DNA of 64,000 nt from Icerya purchasi (taxonomy: Eukaryota > Arthropoda > Insecta > Hemiptera > Monophlebidae): NCBI GenBank assembly GCA_039619475.1, contig CM077115.1:135172172-135236171 (forward strand). Reading direction: 5' to 3'. The position numbers and the translations under genes were made by a program. The notes under the pieces were generated by a model, which saw only the letters and a list, made by a program, of their open reading frames with translations, was not told the DNA's origin and made no database searches. Positions 11,378-23,899 of this stretch are shown one piece after another. How positions within the stretch are numbered: position 1 is the stretch's first letter; each line of letters starts with the position of its first letter.

Positions 11378-12169
11378 CATGTAGCGATCAGGATTCTATC
11401 AATGATGCGTGATGACCTGCTAGATGGTCGGTAGTTAATTTCGAACGAATGTCTAGAATTCACCCCCTGCACCCCGCGCAACCCTCAACCGGTTGCTGGA
11501 ACATTCAAATATTTCCATTAAAAATAAAACAACGAAAAACATCGAATAAACAGCTGCAATTTACCACCTGCACCTGCGATGCCCTATTTTGATCGTTTCA
11601 ACAATAAAATTTCCATTAAAAATAATAGTAATAATAAAAACATCGAACGAACGCCTGGAATTCACCCCTCGTAGCAGCACACCCGCCTGCCATCATTCGA
11701 TCGCTGGAACCATCAGATATTCTTCTTAAAAAATAAAATTTAAAAAAAAAAAAAATGCCGGAACGGAGCGCGACTCGGAAAATTCTTTCAAAATTTGGGT
11801 TCTAATTGTTGAGTTTCGAACGTTTTTAACACTCCGCCAAAATTTTACACCTCCCAACCCCCGAAAACTAAAATTAAAAATTATGATACATATATTACAT
11901 GTAGACTTCTGTATAATACATACACATAATAGTAGAACGCGCCGTGCGTGGGAATGCAGGTGTGTGGAGATGCACGCCCGATCGGATAGCCTAATTTTTG
12001 GAACCCCGCTAAAATACTTACGCCCCGAATTTTGAAAAATCACAGTAGCGGCCGATGCGTGTGTGGGAACGGGCGGCACACTTCCTGGTGGCGGCAGCGG
12101 CTACAGGTGGACCGTGGAAAAGATTATGCTAATTAGCACGGCGGCATCCCTTTGTGCGCCAGAATTGAT

Positions 12170-13080
12170 ATCCCTCTTCTACTGACCGACACTAAAGCTG
12201 ATATGAAAGCTTTTACAAATTGATAGGAGGTTATCCAATGGAACTTTTAAATAAAAAAAGACGAGAGGAAGCAGCAGCAGCCCGAGTATCAAAGAATATC
12301 AGCCGCTTCATTACCAAATATGCCCGAGTAATTAGGTATTCACAGAAAATCAATATTGATTGAACGGGGAGATAGGAAAGATTGTGAATGAGTGAACTTA
12401 TATGGAGAACAACAAAATGCCATACGAATGATCAGCAAGGGGAGAGGATATGGCTTGATGGGCGCTTAAGAAGTCGAAAATAATCAAAAAATTGAAAAAA
12501 AGGTGATTCGAGGAAATGAAAATAATAGAATGTAGGATAGTCAATAATTCGTTTATGAATATAGAGACAAAAAGATTCCAGTAAGTTAAAATTAGGAAGG
12601 TTGAAGGAAGCTTCAACATCATCAGACCCCCTCAAACCATCTGTGTAAATCGTAACATGAGAAGGAAAAAAGGAATTGATTGTGCTGTAGAATATCTGTT
12701 TAATTTCGGCTTGGGGGAGGTTTTTAGAAAATAAGGAAAGAATAAATACTTTAAGAGGATGGCAGAGATCAGTGTAGTTGAGGGAAAAATAGCGAAGTTT
12801 ATTAAATGAGATAATGTGAGGCCAAAATGAATTCAGATGATCTGAAATAAATGCTAGGATAGGGGTTTTACTAGGAAAAAAGCGCCAGTTATTATAAATC
12901 GGAAGGTAAAACTGAACAAGAGCGGAGGACCGGAGTGTAAGACGTTTAAGAAGGAAACGATTTCCTAAATAGGATCTACAAATTGAAGGGGGGGTGAATT
13001 TGATTCGGTAAGAATAGTAGGAATTGGAGAGGATTTAAGCGCGCCAAGATAAAGACGAAGTCAAGAGTTTTGAATTACAT
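12170..13080 (-). pseudogene. I-like non-LTR ORF2 relic (post-RT linker and RNase H)
   Basis: Conceptual translation of the minus strand in shifting frames matches the C-terminal half of the intact ORF2 at 48129-51869. Visible are a KSSPIP block (~13050), WRFF-x-x-KTPIL (~12890), a YTDG RNase H start (~12640) and an IP-x-SGI-x-GNE block (~12320). Several frameshifts and stops interrupt it. The Asp of YTDG and the Glu of GNE can be read, but the gene is dead. It represents a diverged relative of the intact element, not a recent copy. Confidence 0.75.
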
Positions 13081-13888
13081 CTACTATTCTGAAGTCAATA
13101 CCAGTGCTTTGTGGAATATCCATTAGCGTTGTACACGATCGAAAGCCTTTTCATAGTTGATAAAACATAGAAATACATCTCTGTTAAAATCACGACATCT
13201 CTACAGTAGAGTATTTATCATGGACAAGGCTTTGCGTGTACCAAAGCTCTGTTTAAATCCAAACAGCGTATCATCAAGGTCTGTTTCACATTTATTTCAA
13301 ACTCGACCATGAATTACCCTTAGAAATATTTTCAAAATTTGGTTCATTAAACTTATTAAGCGGTAATCCCCACATGCCCTCATGAATTCTTTCTTGGGTA
13401 ATAAAATTAATGTTGGTTTAAGCCATTCTGTTGGGATTGATCCTAAGTTATCAATTTTATTAAATACAGTTTAGTGACATTATTGTCATTCAACTAACTT
13501 ATGATATCGCCTAAGATCTTATCTGGTCCGCATGTCTTTCTTGATTTCATTAGTTTGAACGCATATTGCACTTTCATCTTAGTGATACTACATTTTCTCT
13601 TCCGGTATCGCCGATTTCTTCATTAAAATCTCCCATTATAGTTATTACGTCGCGGGAGTTTAATTTGTTCTTGATCTACTCTCTGTTCACATATAAATTT
13701 TCAACCCCTTGATCATATTTGGGATCAGCTGTTGGAGCAGACATTTTCGGCATATTAAATTTGCGTTGTGCTCCTTGAATTTGTAATAGTAATAGTCGGT
13801 CAGATATTGAAATAAATTTACTTACACATTTGACTAATTTGGTTCCTACAATGGTACCAACCCCATTCTTATCACTTCTATTTTCCAT
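13080..13888 (-). pseudogene. APE endonuclease + RT relic of a non-LTR element
   Basis: From 13888 downwards the frame reads an endonuclease middle section (GVGTIVGTKLV, then APTADPKYD) and, around 13640, the characteristic GDFNEEIG motif equivalent to GDFNAKVG. Below 13600, shifting frames give an RT start (MKSRKTCGPDKILGDII) and a degenerate KAFD-type block near 13150. The endonuclease resembles that of RTE/CFDP2-type elements such as 26529-28065. Multiple stops and frameshifts make it a pseudogene. It abuts the I-like relic on its lower side. Confidence 0.7.
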
Positions 13889-13889
13889 T

Positions 13890-16800
13890 CCTGAGCAATA
13901 AAAATTACCGTCATCTTATGTATTCTTGTACCAAAAAATAAACCAACTCATAAAAATAAAACTGTCATAATCACTAGTTACAAAACAAAAAACTGTTTTG
14001 CTTGTATCATGGAAAAAAACATATAATATTTTAGAAACGCTGCTCTACCATGTGAAGCTCAGCATCTTAACGATGTTAATGGTTTTAAATAATTTACTTG
14101 TAAAGCTGGACGATATGATCCTTCCATAGTAATTTTGCATCCAGATATAAATTTAGAAATATTATGTTGAAAGAATTGTAAATTGAATCCTTGTTACATA
14201 AAGTGAAGTAGACAACAACTTTTAATTAATTCCTTACATTTTTTTATGTTTCTATTGTGATATGTGAAACTGTTACATCTCTGTATTCAATACAGTCAAT
14301 ATCAATCCAGGACAGTGTTGAATACATTTAGCTGATACATCGTATTAAATTCTGTACTTTCGTTACTCAATATTGCAGTGATAGAGTGTATGTGGTAAAG
14401 ATATAAGTAAAAGTAATTTGTTAAGGGTTGAATAAATATAAAAATATGTATTAGTTTGAAGCTTATTTAAAATTTAGTAATAAAATAAGCTGTATAATGT
14501 AAACATTAAACACAAAATCTTGCTAATTTCATTTATGTTGCGTGACAATATATTGTAGCTGATAAAATCATTTAAGTAATCGTTTTAAAAAAATTTCATG
14601 AATTTCCTTTCATAAAGTGTGCGCCCAAGACTAGTATTTTCTTTACATATTGGACGTGAATGTCACCCCTTAATGTTAAATATAACGTTTTATTTTTATT
14701 TTAATATATAAATACACTATTTTTATGTATCTCTTCAAATTAATTTCTTAGAACTACATGAAATTAATGTGCAAATATATCACATAATAATCTATTATTA
14801 AATATAAATTAATGTAGTCACATTTTATGTTGCTTTAACAAAATGTTATAATTTATAGACTTTTAAAAAATGTATTGGTTTTTTAAAATATTACTTAATT
14901 TTATCTGGTTTATTTCATATATTTCCACAGTTTTAAATGTAATTAATAATAACATCTTTTTAAATTTAAACATATTATATCAACTTTATTTCATCATTTT
15001 TATGTTTTATAATTCATATATTATATTGTAGTTTTTAGTATTATTGTAGTGAGACTGTAATCCTGAATCATGCTAGTAATCTTTAAAATTTCTCGATTAC
15101 TTTTCTGAAAAAAGTTGTAAATTATTTCTAATAGTATATGTATATCCAAAAATGGACACACAAAAGCATGTGTATCTAGCTGAGATAATATTTCAATTGA
15201 GGAAACCAAAATAACATTAATTTTATAACACAATTTATTACTTAAATTCAGTTAAGTTGTATTTCATGATTAATTATTAAACTTTCGTCATTTTTGGTTA
15301 TATTGTAAATTATTCGGCATTTCAATCATTTTAGGCGACATATTATATCGTTTTTTTATTTTGGAAAATTTATAAAAAGAATTTGTATACATTTTTTGTT
15401 ATTCACTTGGTTTCGTTCTGTAGTTGAATATAATCTGATACATTTAAACACCCTAATTATTTTCTTATTAGTAAAAACAATGCATCAATTGAAATGCAAA
15501 TTATTTTCATGTCTAAAAGATTTCTTATATACTGAAGTACTATTTTTGAAATACATCTGTCCGTTAGTTTTATTATTCAATGTCACTAATTTTTAAATTT
15601 ATAAAGTACACCAATTAAATAAATATAATATGAATTTTAAATTTAACAAATAGTTTTTAATGTAAAATTGATTTGATTTTGAAATACACGTAAACCTATT
15701 TAAAAGTTTTGCATTGTACTTATATCACAGCATATTTATATGAAAAAATATTTATAATTAATGATAAAAAATTTTTCAAGACAGTTTTTTAATAACTTCC
15801 TTATTTTGTATGCATCACTTGATCAAATTATTACTTAAATTAGTAGTACAAATAAAAAAGTTCTTGTTTGGGAAAAAAATAAAGGATAACATAAAATAGA
15901 CATACTAAAATTAACTGTACAAAGTTATCAATGTGTTTTTAAAGGAAAATTTCTTATCGTGAAATATAATAACAAACTATGTATATATCTACATGTAAAG
16001 TTATATAAAAAATTTTAATTTAAAATTATTCAACTATTAAAATTTAAATTTGAAAGTTTATTTATTTAATCAGACTTCAATCTACTTCTTTTATTAGATT
16101 GAAATTATCCGGCTTTAGAAAAAAAAATTGTTCAAACAGAACTGAAGAAACCGTAGCGCATGTTTTGTTTTTTTTTGTTTTTAGCTGTAACCAATAGTTA
16201 GGGATAGTATATTTTATTGTTTGTCCACTAAATTTAATGGGTCTTCATTTTTAGTTATTAATAGACTCTGTATGTATCTGCCAAAATAAAAAATGTATTT
16301 AAATTTCATATTTTAGTTATGTAATAATATATTTCAATAAAAGAATGTTGTTATATTTACAAATTAATATTTTGCATTGCCATTATATGTTTTTAAATGT
16401 TGTCATTAAGACATAAACGTTCAATCTATACATTCATTTTACATTTATTTTTAATATGTAAGAATTTTTTGAAAAATTTAATATGCAAACAATTTCAAGT
16501 CTGTTTCTTACTATTTACTTTAAAACAAAGTAAAGTGGTATTACATTTTCCAAGTTATTTATCTTCAGCATTCAGTTTGTTTAGTTATAACAAGGAAGAT
16601 AATAAAATGTTAATAAAGTTTAAAATAGTTTTACACTAAATTAATTTTATAGTTTACTTTTATACTTTTAATATTGCTTGTGAAATCATGGTTGAACATC
16701 TTTTGATGCTGCTTTTTCAAATTCTTCTCAAACACAAAATTTGAAAATAGGCGGTTTGTTTTCTATTATTACCCCTATTTTATATATATATATATATTTG

Positions 16801-17570
16801 TCAAATTTTAATTTAAACATTTTTTTGTCAACTAAGTCATATGAACTTTTCTTAATAGTTTCTGCAACATTAGTTCAAAGAATCCAATATATTTGAATCT
16901 AGAATCCAAGATGGTAGCAAAGCCTAATGACTTACTATAGTTGTAGTTAAAAAACCTCTGGTATATTTGATGCTATTATTACAACAGTAATACAGTTATA
17001 TAGTCTTTAACTTGTAGCATTTTATATTGCCTCTGAGAGATATAGCTAAAGAATTTTTCAAGTCTTTTCTTGGCTATAGTAACCTTTTCAAATTGTTTTT
17101 TATAATTTCATATTATTCACTACTTACCAGTCATCTTTATTTATGTTTGGAAATTTGTAGTTGAGTAAGCTCATTATACTTTTTAAAGTACTTTCAAGCT
17201 CACAAAATCTTTTTATTATGAAATATGTTGAATTCCATCTTATTTTTGTTTCCTTATAAGTATTTTTCTCCTGTAAACTGTACTATATTATAAATGTAAA
17301 CAATTTAAAAAATTACCATTAACATCCGGCTACTGATGTTATATTTTTTGTTACACAAGCGATATATACGTTCAACAATTCACAAAAATATGTAACATAA
17401 TCTAGATTATAAAAACATTAAAAAAAATTAAAGAATGAATCCCTAAAACAATAAATATGATAAATTAGTCCGACCGGTTTCGTCAATTGTTCGATGAGAA
17501 AATAATTGAAAATCTTTATAAATCATTTTTAGAATCTACTTAAACTTAATTTTTTATTTTCAGTACACAT
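13890..17570. other. 3.7 kb AT-rich stretch with no recognisable gene
   Basis: Short frames of up to 80 codons on both strands are hydrophobic, Leu/Ile/Phe-rich translations of AT-rich DNA with no domain features. A short TA repeat sits near 16780. No terminal inverted repeats, LTRs or A-tails were noticed. This is the longest part of the window that could be ordinary intergenic DNA. Confidence 0.6.
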
Positions 17571-17579
17571 TGATAGATA

Positions 17580-17841
17580 GTTACTTTGTTTTATCTACAT
17601 TTATCTGTAGTCGTCCTTTATCATGTAGCTACAGATTTAAATTATTTAGGTCCTCTTGAAGTTGGTGTTCAGTACTATTGATACTTCTGTTTGTTGATAT
17701 CAAAGCTATGCCACCTGCATACGCGAATACGTTACCATGTTTTATTGCTTCGTCAAGTTTCTCATATAAACTAAGAATAAAAGAGGGGGCAAAATTGTAC
17801 CTCGTGGCACGCCACATTTCATTATCTATATGTGTCTTCAA
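17580..17841 (-). pseudogene. Jockey-type RT fragment
   Basis: Minus-strand translation gives LDEAIKHGNVFAYAGGIALIS and, further on, LQEDLNNLNL and a ...RLQINVDKT-like end. This is the RT palm around the YADD box and the helix that follows. The two catalytic aspartates are read as Gly-Gly here and a stop interrupts the following helix, so it is inactive. The upper end is cut by the MITE at 17843. Confidence 0.7.
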
Positions 17842-17842
17842 T

Positions 17843-18135
17843 CAAGGGCGTCGCCAGCCGATGAGCCAAGGAAGGGCAAGATGGGTTGCCAGCCGCCGGG
17901 GGGGGGGCAAGATGGTAGAAAAAGAATATGAGTTATAGGAAAAATAAAATTTATAAATTGCAAAGGCTTAATATTTTATTAAACAAGAATCAAATCTTAA
18001 TTAAAACATAAGTTTTCCAAATTGTCCATGATTACGCGCCTATGAATACTCATCAATGCCATTTGATTAAAAAGTTTCAAGGCTCCAGTGGGTGGGGGGC
18101 AACTACCCCTCCCTGCCCCCCACTGGCGACGCCCA
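17843..18135. mobile_element. 293 bp MITE with TIRs and 10 bp target duplication
   Basis: The terminal inverted repeat GGGCGTCGCCAG at 17846-17857 is matched perfectly by CTGGCGACGCCC at 18123-18134. TGTCTTCAAT flanks it directly at 17833-17842 and 18136-18145. There is no coding capacity. A TIR beginning with G and a 9-10 bp duplication suggest a Mutator-like (MULE) non-autonomous element, but a hAT or P relationship (8 bp) is not excluded because the exact ends are ambiguous by 1-3 bases. G- and C-runs sit just inside both ends. It interrupts the RT relic to its left. Confidence 0.85.
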
Positions 18136-18327
18136 TGTCTTCAATTCTTACTAATTTAAAATTTGAGTATAAATAACATTTCTGGTAGCAAATAAAAAAA
18201 AAAACGGTTTCCAGTCTTACCAATCGAATGCCATTTTTGGAAGTCCCAAAGCTTTATCATTGTAATTATTTGTTTCTTATTTTTTATTTACCACTTTTAT
18301 TATATCATTAGTCGTTTATCCTCTAAA

Positions 18328-18520
18328 CGGTCCCTTTTTTTTTTTTTTTTTAAAATAAGTTGTGGGTCTCACTGGGTAAATATGCCCGTTGTGTGAGTGC
18401 CCAACACTCTTGTTAGTGTTTATTTAAGATAGGAACAGAAAACAAAATTTAAAATTGAACTTATTCTATAAATCACAAAAATTATTTAAAACATTAGTTA
18501 ATAGTATACAAACGCATATT
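18328..18520 (-). repeat. Retroelement 3' end (A-tail on minus strand), family shared with 39787-39985
   Basis: A poly-T run is followed by AATAAGTTGTGGGTCTC, TATGCCCGTT and GAGTGCCCAACACTCTT, all repeated with minor changes at 39800-39985. Read on the minus strand this is a 3' UTR ending in poly-A, as left by a 5'-truncated non-LTR element or a SINE. No coding part is attached. Confidence 0.75.
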
Positions 18521-18524
18521 AATA

Positions 18525-20110
18525 CATAAGACGCCACGTAATATATATATTTGTTCACTGGAAATGCAGATAGCTTAATATTTTAAATCGATAACGTGCT
18601 TTACCTTCCCGCTAGCTTTGCCCGTGACTTCACTCATATATATCTGTTTAAATTTTTTTTTCTCTCTTTTTTCATGCAGGTGATTTCCCTTCCCCCTGTT
18701 TTAGGAAATATTACTAATATGATAATTAAAACAAACTTTAAGTACGTTTTACAAAAGGTAACGGTAACACTCAGAAATTTTCACTACCCAAGCGAAGTAA
18801 TGTTAAGATACGTACTATTTCCATTAGTGGATGAGCCTGTATAAATGGTACTATTGCGATTTCAAATTCATTTTCTTTATTCGAATTTATTATACATTTC
18901 CATGGTAATTAAAATTGATATTTTAATGTTTTATAAAAAAACTTTTTATTTCCAGATTATGTTTCCCCATGAGGTAAATTAATAATGTTTTCAGTTAAAA
19001 TATAATGTTTATAAGCAGGGAATATCCGATAGCGATCGATGTGACTGTGGTGAAGTTCAAGGCTATAATAATTTATTTACATGTCTGCTTAGCGTCAAAT
19101 ATGAACTTGGAAGCTTATACCGTGACGTTGATAACGACTTAATAAAATTTATAAAATATTGGACAAATTATCGTACATAGTCGACCAGGCACGCGAATAA
19201 TAATAATAGTTAATCACGTTTATCCAAGTGAAAAACGCCGTATAAGATGTTTTCACATCAAAAATAAACACCACCGCGTTCTTTTTACGAATGTAAACGA
19301 ATGCGTCTGCTCATATAGCACTAACGCATGCATTCAATTAAAAGAAGAAAAAGTAAATAAAAATAATTAGCTAAGTGTAAAAAAAATGGATCCACTTAAA
19401 ATATGCGTATAATTGAATTAACGATACTTGCATTTAGAGTGAAGGATTAAACTGTAATTTGAGTTGAAAAAGTAGTGGCTAAAGGACAATGAATGCGTTG
19501 TAATTTAACGAGTTCTGGACGACGGATTTAGCGGCTATTCTACGTCTAAATTACTTATCTTAGTACATATTTAATGAAATTCATTGTCCATTCCGTTATA
19601 GCAAAATTGTCAAAGGCAGCGATAGGCTTTTGGGATTTATTCTCTACCGCTACATTTTCTGAAAGGTTTGTTCTTTACCCTCATCCCTAAAACTGAAGTA
19701 GAATACTTTATTTTAATCACGTTCTCCTGTCCTTCTCTCCTCATAGGTGCTGGTATTACCCAAATGGCTAGTTTCATGTCTGTCTTCTTTAATGAGAAAT
19801 TACTTTGTCTTTGGCCAGTCATCGTACTGATAATATTAAAACAGCGATTCTGAATAATTTCGGTACTAATTAAAATTTTTCGGTATTCGACCATTTTACG
19901 GTGTTAGGTTAACTTTTTTTTTTTTTTTTGAAAAATTAATTTTATAAATTTAACAAGTTTAAAATGGAACAAAAAAATATAATATTTACTTATTAAAGCG
20001 CATGTGGTAACGGGTTTTTCTGTGCAATCGCTTTTACTTCACTTATCGAAAGTTCTAAACGGTTGAATGGTATTGTATGATTTCACATGCACAGATTTTC
20101 CATCTAATTT
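18525..20110. other. No recognised gene; a possible dispersed-repeat motif at ~18605
   Basis: A CTTCCCGCTAGCTTTGCCCG stretch near 18605 looks like a dispersed insect repeat known to me only vaguely. Two short frames (18596-18844 plus, 19637-19894 minus) have no family features. A poly-T run lies at 19914-19929. Nothing else is supported. Confidence 0.4.
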
Positions 20111-20119
20111 GGACATTAT

Positions 20120-20257
20120 AATGTAGGCCTAGTTGCTAGAGTGCTTGACTTCCGTCACGGAAGTCTTGAGTTCGATCCCAGGTGACAAAAAGAAATTATT
20201 ACAAAAAGTATTAAATAATCGCTAATGGTCACGTGAAAGGCAATAGCAAACCACCAC
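20120..20257 (+). mobile_element. tRNA-derived SINE
   Basis: GTAGGCCTAGTTGCTAGAG resembles a polymerase III A box, and GAGTTCGATCCCA about 45 bp later fits a B box; between them lies a tRNA-like arm with TTCCGTCACGGAAG. The body that follows is not tRNA-like. The 3' end is not seen because mariner-like sequence begins near 20258. Confidence 0.7.
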
Positions 20258-20748
20258 ATACGAGGTGTGGTTATTAAATAACGAGACTGCGCGTCTATAG
20301 GTGCCCTAGAGAATTAAAGAGAGAAACAAGTACGGCAGGAGAGACCTTAAAGTGTCCTAATAATACTATTCCAAACCACGTTTTCGTAGGTATAGTAATA
20401 TTTTTTCTATCGAGTGTTGAAGAGTACATGATTTTTTGTGTGTCGGATACAATGTATGACGAAAAACACGAATATCAATCTGGAATTTCTCACGAAATTA
20501 AAGTCCAACCGAGTGTTATGCATTACTGAAAGAAGCTTACGGTAAGAATTCTCTGTCGAGTGCACGTGTTTTTTGTTTTTGGTGCCGACGATTTTCGATA
20601 GATGGAGAAAGTGCCGAAGATGACCAACGACCGGGTCGATCGGTCTCAATTTAAACTCCTGAAACCGTTACCAAAATCAATGAAATGTGCACGCAGGTCG
20701 TCGTTTAAGCATTCGGATGATTATGGTAAAGCCGATAAAAAAATCAAA
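20258..20748 (+). pseudogene. mariner transposase relic (5' end)
   Basis: The left end, GAGGTGTGGTTATTAAATAACGAGAC (in pieces), fits a mariner terminal repeat next to a TA. The coding relic follows from ~20440 in shifting frames: EAYGKNSLSSARVF, then DGESAEDDQRPGR, a stop, and TPETVTKINEM. These correspond to the N-terminal helix-turn-helix region and the linker of mariner transposases. At least one stop and several frameshifts are present. The DDD catalytic domain and right terminal repeat are missing. Confidence 0.75.
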
Positions 20749-20869
20749 AAATAATGGAACGTAGGTTCTTAACTGTATTTTCTCTTCGTATATTTATCCA
20801 TCTTCTGACTCTACTATCCTGCGCATTCGATTCTTAATCTCTATCCTTTCCCATTCTCAAGCAGTTCGT

Positions 20870-21350
20870 ATTAACTATCTTTGAGTCCCCAGTCATGTTT
20901 GGATTGCAGGAATGATAGGACTGACTGCGTTGCTCGCTCAGCTATTACTTCTGGGTGTTATATTAGAAGATTACCTTACTGAATATAGCCAAAAAAAAAA
21001 TTCAAACTGCTAACTGGAAATTGTTCTATAAGTAATTCTTCTCTAATCCATGTTCTCAGTAATTATTTCTTCATCTCTATTCTCCAGTTAAATCCTGGTA
21101 TTTATATTTTCCAAACCTTCTTCATGCGATTATTTTCTCTATTTTCCGTTTTCAGATCGGGCGCAATTGGTTCCCTGCTTCACTATATCACTTCTCTACT
21201 GTAGTTTTTCCTTTTTTGTCTCCTCTGCCACAATAACATTATTTTGTACGACGCTGATCAAGTTTTCTTGGAGTGGTTTCTGTCATTCAAGAGGACAACA
21301 CTCTATTTTGAGATGCTGTTCGCTGGTACTCCTATACCATATTACGCATC
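20870..21350 (+). pseudogene. I-like ORF2 C-terminal relic
   Basis: Degenerate translations give an RNase H end (NDRTDCVARSA near 20915) and, near 21150-21330, a RLRSG-x-NWFPASLYHF block followed by DADQVFLE. These align with the C-terminal region of the intact ORF2 (RLRFGHSWLPSSLFRF, then DPDHIMFEC). Frame changes and stops are frequent. It is a third I-like copy, unlike the minus-strand relic at 12170-13080 in orientation and in the part retained. Confidence 0.6.
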
Positions 21351-22880
21351 CTCCTTCTATCTTTCCACCCACTAATTATTTTAACTGTAGCCAAATTAAA
21401 TTCTTCCATACTCTGTTATATTACGATTTAGTCTCGTTCTTTAGTTTCTCTTTCTTGTAATATTTCTACTCTTTTACTCCTAGTTATTCCTGATCGCAGT
21501 ATTTGCATTCAAAGTACCGTTTTGTGCTATTGCAGTTACATGACTACAGAACTTACAATCGTTCTTTTCTCCTGTGAACATTTTAAACTCTTTTGAACTC
21601 TGTGTAATTATGGCGTTAGATGGGAGGAATTCCTTTTTTACTCGTCGGCATTGTACACTCTCCAACTGCAATTATGGTCATAGTGCTGGATGGTAAATTC
21701 CTCATATCTTTCTCTGTCAATATTGTGGGTTTTGGTGTTGTAATCACAGTTACAATGTTTGAAGATAGTTCCCTTTTCTCTAGCCGGTTGGAATTGTGAG
21801 CTCTGCTGTTGCAGTTGTGGTCGTAATGTTGGATGACGATCTATTGCAATTTTTATATACTTTATGCTCTTCTTTTATAGTATTGGTAATAAGCTCAGGA
21901 AACTTTGGTGCAACCACGTACTATCCATTACGAGACATGTTACCCATAGTTCCAGTATTGAATTACTATTAATCTTGTCTAACCGTCTAGAGTTTTAGTC
22001 GTGGTAACCTACGTGAGCGATCCTTAGGGCTGTGAAACCTACTTTTGCTTCTCTTTCTTCTTTCCTCTTTAGGATTTTTTGATTTTTTTTTTGACTTTCT
22101 ACCATGTTTTATCCATTAGTTTTTCTTAAATCTACTCCAGGTGCAGTCTCTCTCTTCAGCATTTTTCTTTAACGTATTTCTATTTGGTGTATGTATTCTT
22201 CTCCTTTTGCAATTCCATACTCAAAATCTCTTTTCCTCAGATGAATCTTAATTTTGTTTTTAAGTAATCGTCCACTGTTAATAAGCCCAAAGAAAGATAA
22301 AAAAAGCTCGGCTGCAAATATCGAACAGAAAGGAGGAAGACGAGAAGATCCTGAAAATTTAAAATATAAATAGAAAGAAATACATGAATAAACCAAAATC
22401 GCGGAAAATCGAAAAGAATACGAATTAATACAGGTATCGAAGGTATAGGAAAAGTTTGGCTGAGAAGAGGTAGAAAAAACTTACGTCTGCGTTGTCGCGC
22501 ACGTACAAGCGGTTTTTTCGAAAAAATCGAAATTATTGATAGAAGAATGATAGACGAATGTGTACAACTAGCATGTAAAAGTAAACGTACTCGGCGCTGA
22601 CCCGTATCGCGATTCGAAAACAATACCGAACGAATATACAATACGGGAGAATCGCGAGTGCCTGAGGCTGACACAAATACCAGCTTACAAAGTAGCTTTT
22701 ATAAGTAAACAGTAGTTGGCATCGTCCCGTATGGGTAAAAAATTTCCGAACTATTCATAAAACGTGAAGTATACGAGAATAAAAAGGATCTAGTTGAATA
22801 CGGTACTAAAGGTATCAGTCAGATTTTCAAAGCGAGTTGATATTACGTACATATAAGCTATCTAATATCTTTAAATGAGA
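21350..22880. other. No recognised gene; weak internal repeats
   Basis: GCAATTATGGTCATAGTGCTGG and a similar GCAGTTGTGGTCGTAATGTTGG recur about 150 bp apart (21665-21835), but no family was recognised. Frames at 22169-22674 on the minus strand are unremarkable. Confidence 0.35.
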
Positions 22881-23410
22881 AATTCTTATATATATATATA
22901 TATATATAAATTTATTTCGCGTATCTCGGAAACGGCTCTAACGATTTGAACGAAATTTGCACACTAGGGGTATTTTGGGCCAATAAATCGAATTGTCATG
23001 GTCTAATCCATGGCAAAATTCGGTTTCGCGATGTTTAAATAGGTCTAATATTTTCAGCATGATACGAATGAGGGTTGGTGGCGCGATCTTTCGACGACGA
23101 TCTAATAAATAATTTGTTCTGCCTTTAGTATTATTTTTTTGATTTTCGAACGACGTCTATTATCAGCTCTGGTGGTGTCTTTGTGTACGGACCGATGGTG
23201 TCAATACTGGTAGGGCAAAACAATAAAACATATGGTCGGCAAAACAGGTGAGCTGGTAATTCCAGATACCTGGAAACAGCGCGGAACGAATAGGCAAATA
23301 AATCATCGGTCTTGGTTCTCAGCCGATCAACGAACGGTTACATAATGGTGGTTCGAAAATCATGGGCTATGCATACAGTAAAAAAAACAAATATATATAT
23401 ATATATATAT
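22880..23410. repeat. Unclassified repeat bounded by (TA)n runs
   Basis: TA runs at ~22887-22908 and ~23393-23414 bracket a stretch that begins CGCGTATCTCGGAAACGGCTC. That motif recalls the termini of some Helitron/Helentron-like or other insect transposons, but only from memory. No open frame of note. Confidence 0.4.
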
Positions 23411-23414
23411 ATAT

Positions 23415-23890
23415 TCTTCTTCTTTAAGGTGCCATATCCTCATCGGACTTCAGGCTGTTGACATGAAGATAATTCTTTTCCATTTTTCCCGATTCCTGGC
23501 TGTATGAATTATTTCTTCTGTTGAATGTTTTGTTCAATTTTTTATGTTTTCAAACCATGTCGTATTCTTCTTGCCAATCCACCTTTTTTCTTCGATCTGC
23601 CCAAGTAAAATTGTCCTCCTCAGTAGCTGATATTTAGGGCCCCACGTATTATATGTCCCACGTATTCTAGTTTCCTCTTTTTTATTGTATTCACCAGTTC
23701 CCGATTTTTGTCCATGCGCAGCAGTACTTCTGAATTTTTTATCTTCTCTGTCCACGAGATCTTAAGCATTCTTCGGTAGCACCACATTTCGAAGGCTTCT
23801 AGTTTTTTTATCATTGCCGTTTTGAGTGTCCATGTCTCACATCCGTATAATAACCGCGACCATATTATGTGGCATTTCAATATATATAAA
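23415..23890 (-). pseudogene. RTE-like ORF2 C-terminal fragment
   Basis: Minus-strand frames read SRLLYGCETWTLK, FEMWCYRRMLKISW and KRKLEYVGHIIRG, then in another frame LLRRTILLGQIEEKRWIGKK. This matches the C-terminal domain of 29201-30780 (LLYGSET, FEMWCYRRMWKIPW, FFGHFMRG). The 3' end at ~23415 is a GAAGAAGAA tract, as at 30818. It is a 5'-truncated copy with one frameshift. Confidence 0.8.
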
Positions 23891-23899
23891 AAAAAACAA

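Larger units (their letters stand above)
4906..11965. mobile_element. Virus-like locus, copy A (Polinton-related?)
   Basis: This block reappears inverted and diverged at 56380-62139. Anchors found by eye: 4906 matches 62139; ~6110 matches ~60460; 6781 matches ~60410; 8755 matches 58280; ~11370 matches ~57195; and ~11965 matches 56741. It contains the DUF8207-like gene, the exonuclease-like gene and two families of periodic repeats. The stretch 6130-6780 has no counterpart in copy B. Both gene families, plus the capsid-like relic at 52012-52552, recall arthropod Polinton/adinto-type DNA elements. No polymerase B, integrase, protease or packaging ATPase gene was found in the window, so the classification is tentative. 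Confidence 0.55.

Noticed and set aside
11087..11380. 97-codon minus-strand frame with a His-Thr run
   Set aside because: Starts in the GT microsatellite; the rest has no family features and lies in satellite-like sequence.
19637..19894. 85-codon minus-strand frame as a small gene
   Set aside because: Composition is plausible, but there is no recognised motif, conserved copy or context to support it.
20120..20200. A functional tRNA gene
   Set aside because: A- and B-box-like sequences are present but no complete cloverleaf, acceptor stem or anticodon loop could be drawn; a SINE head fits better.
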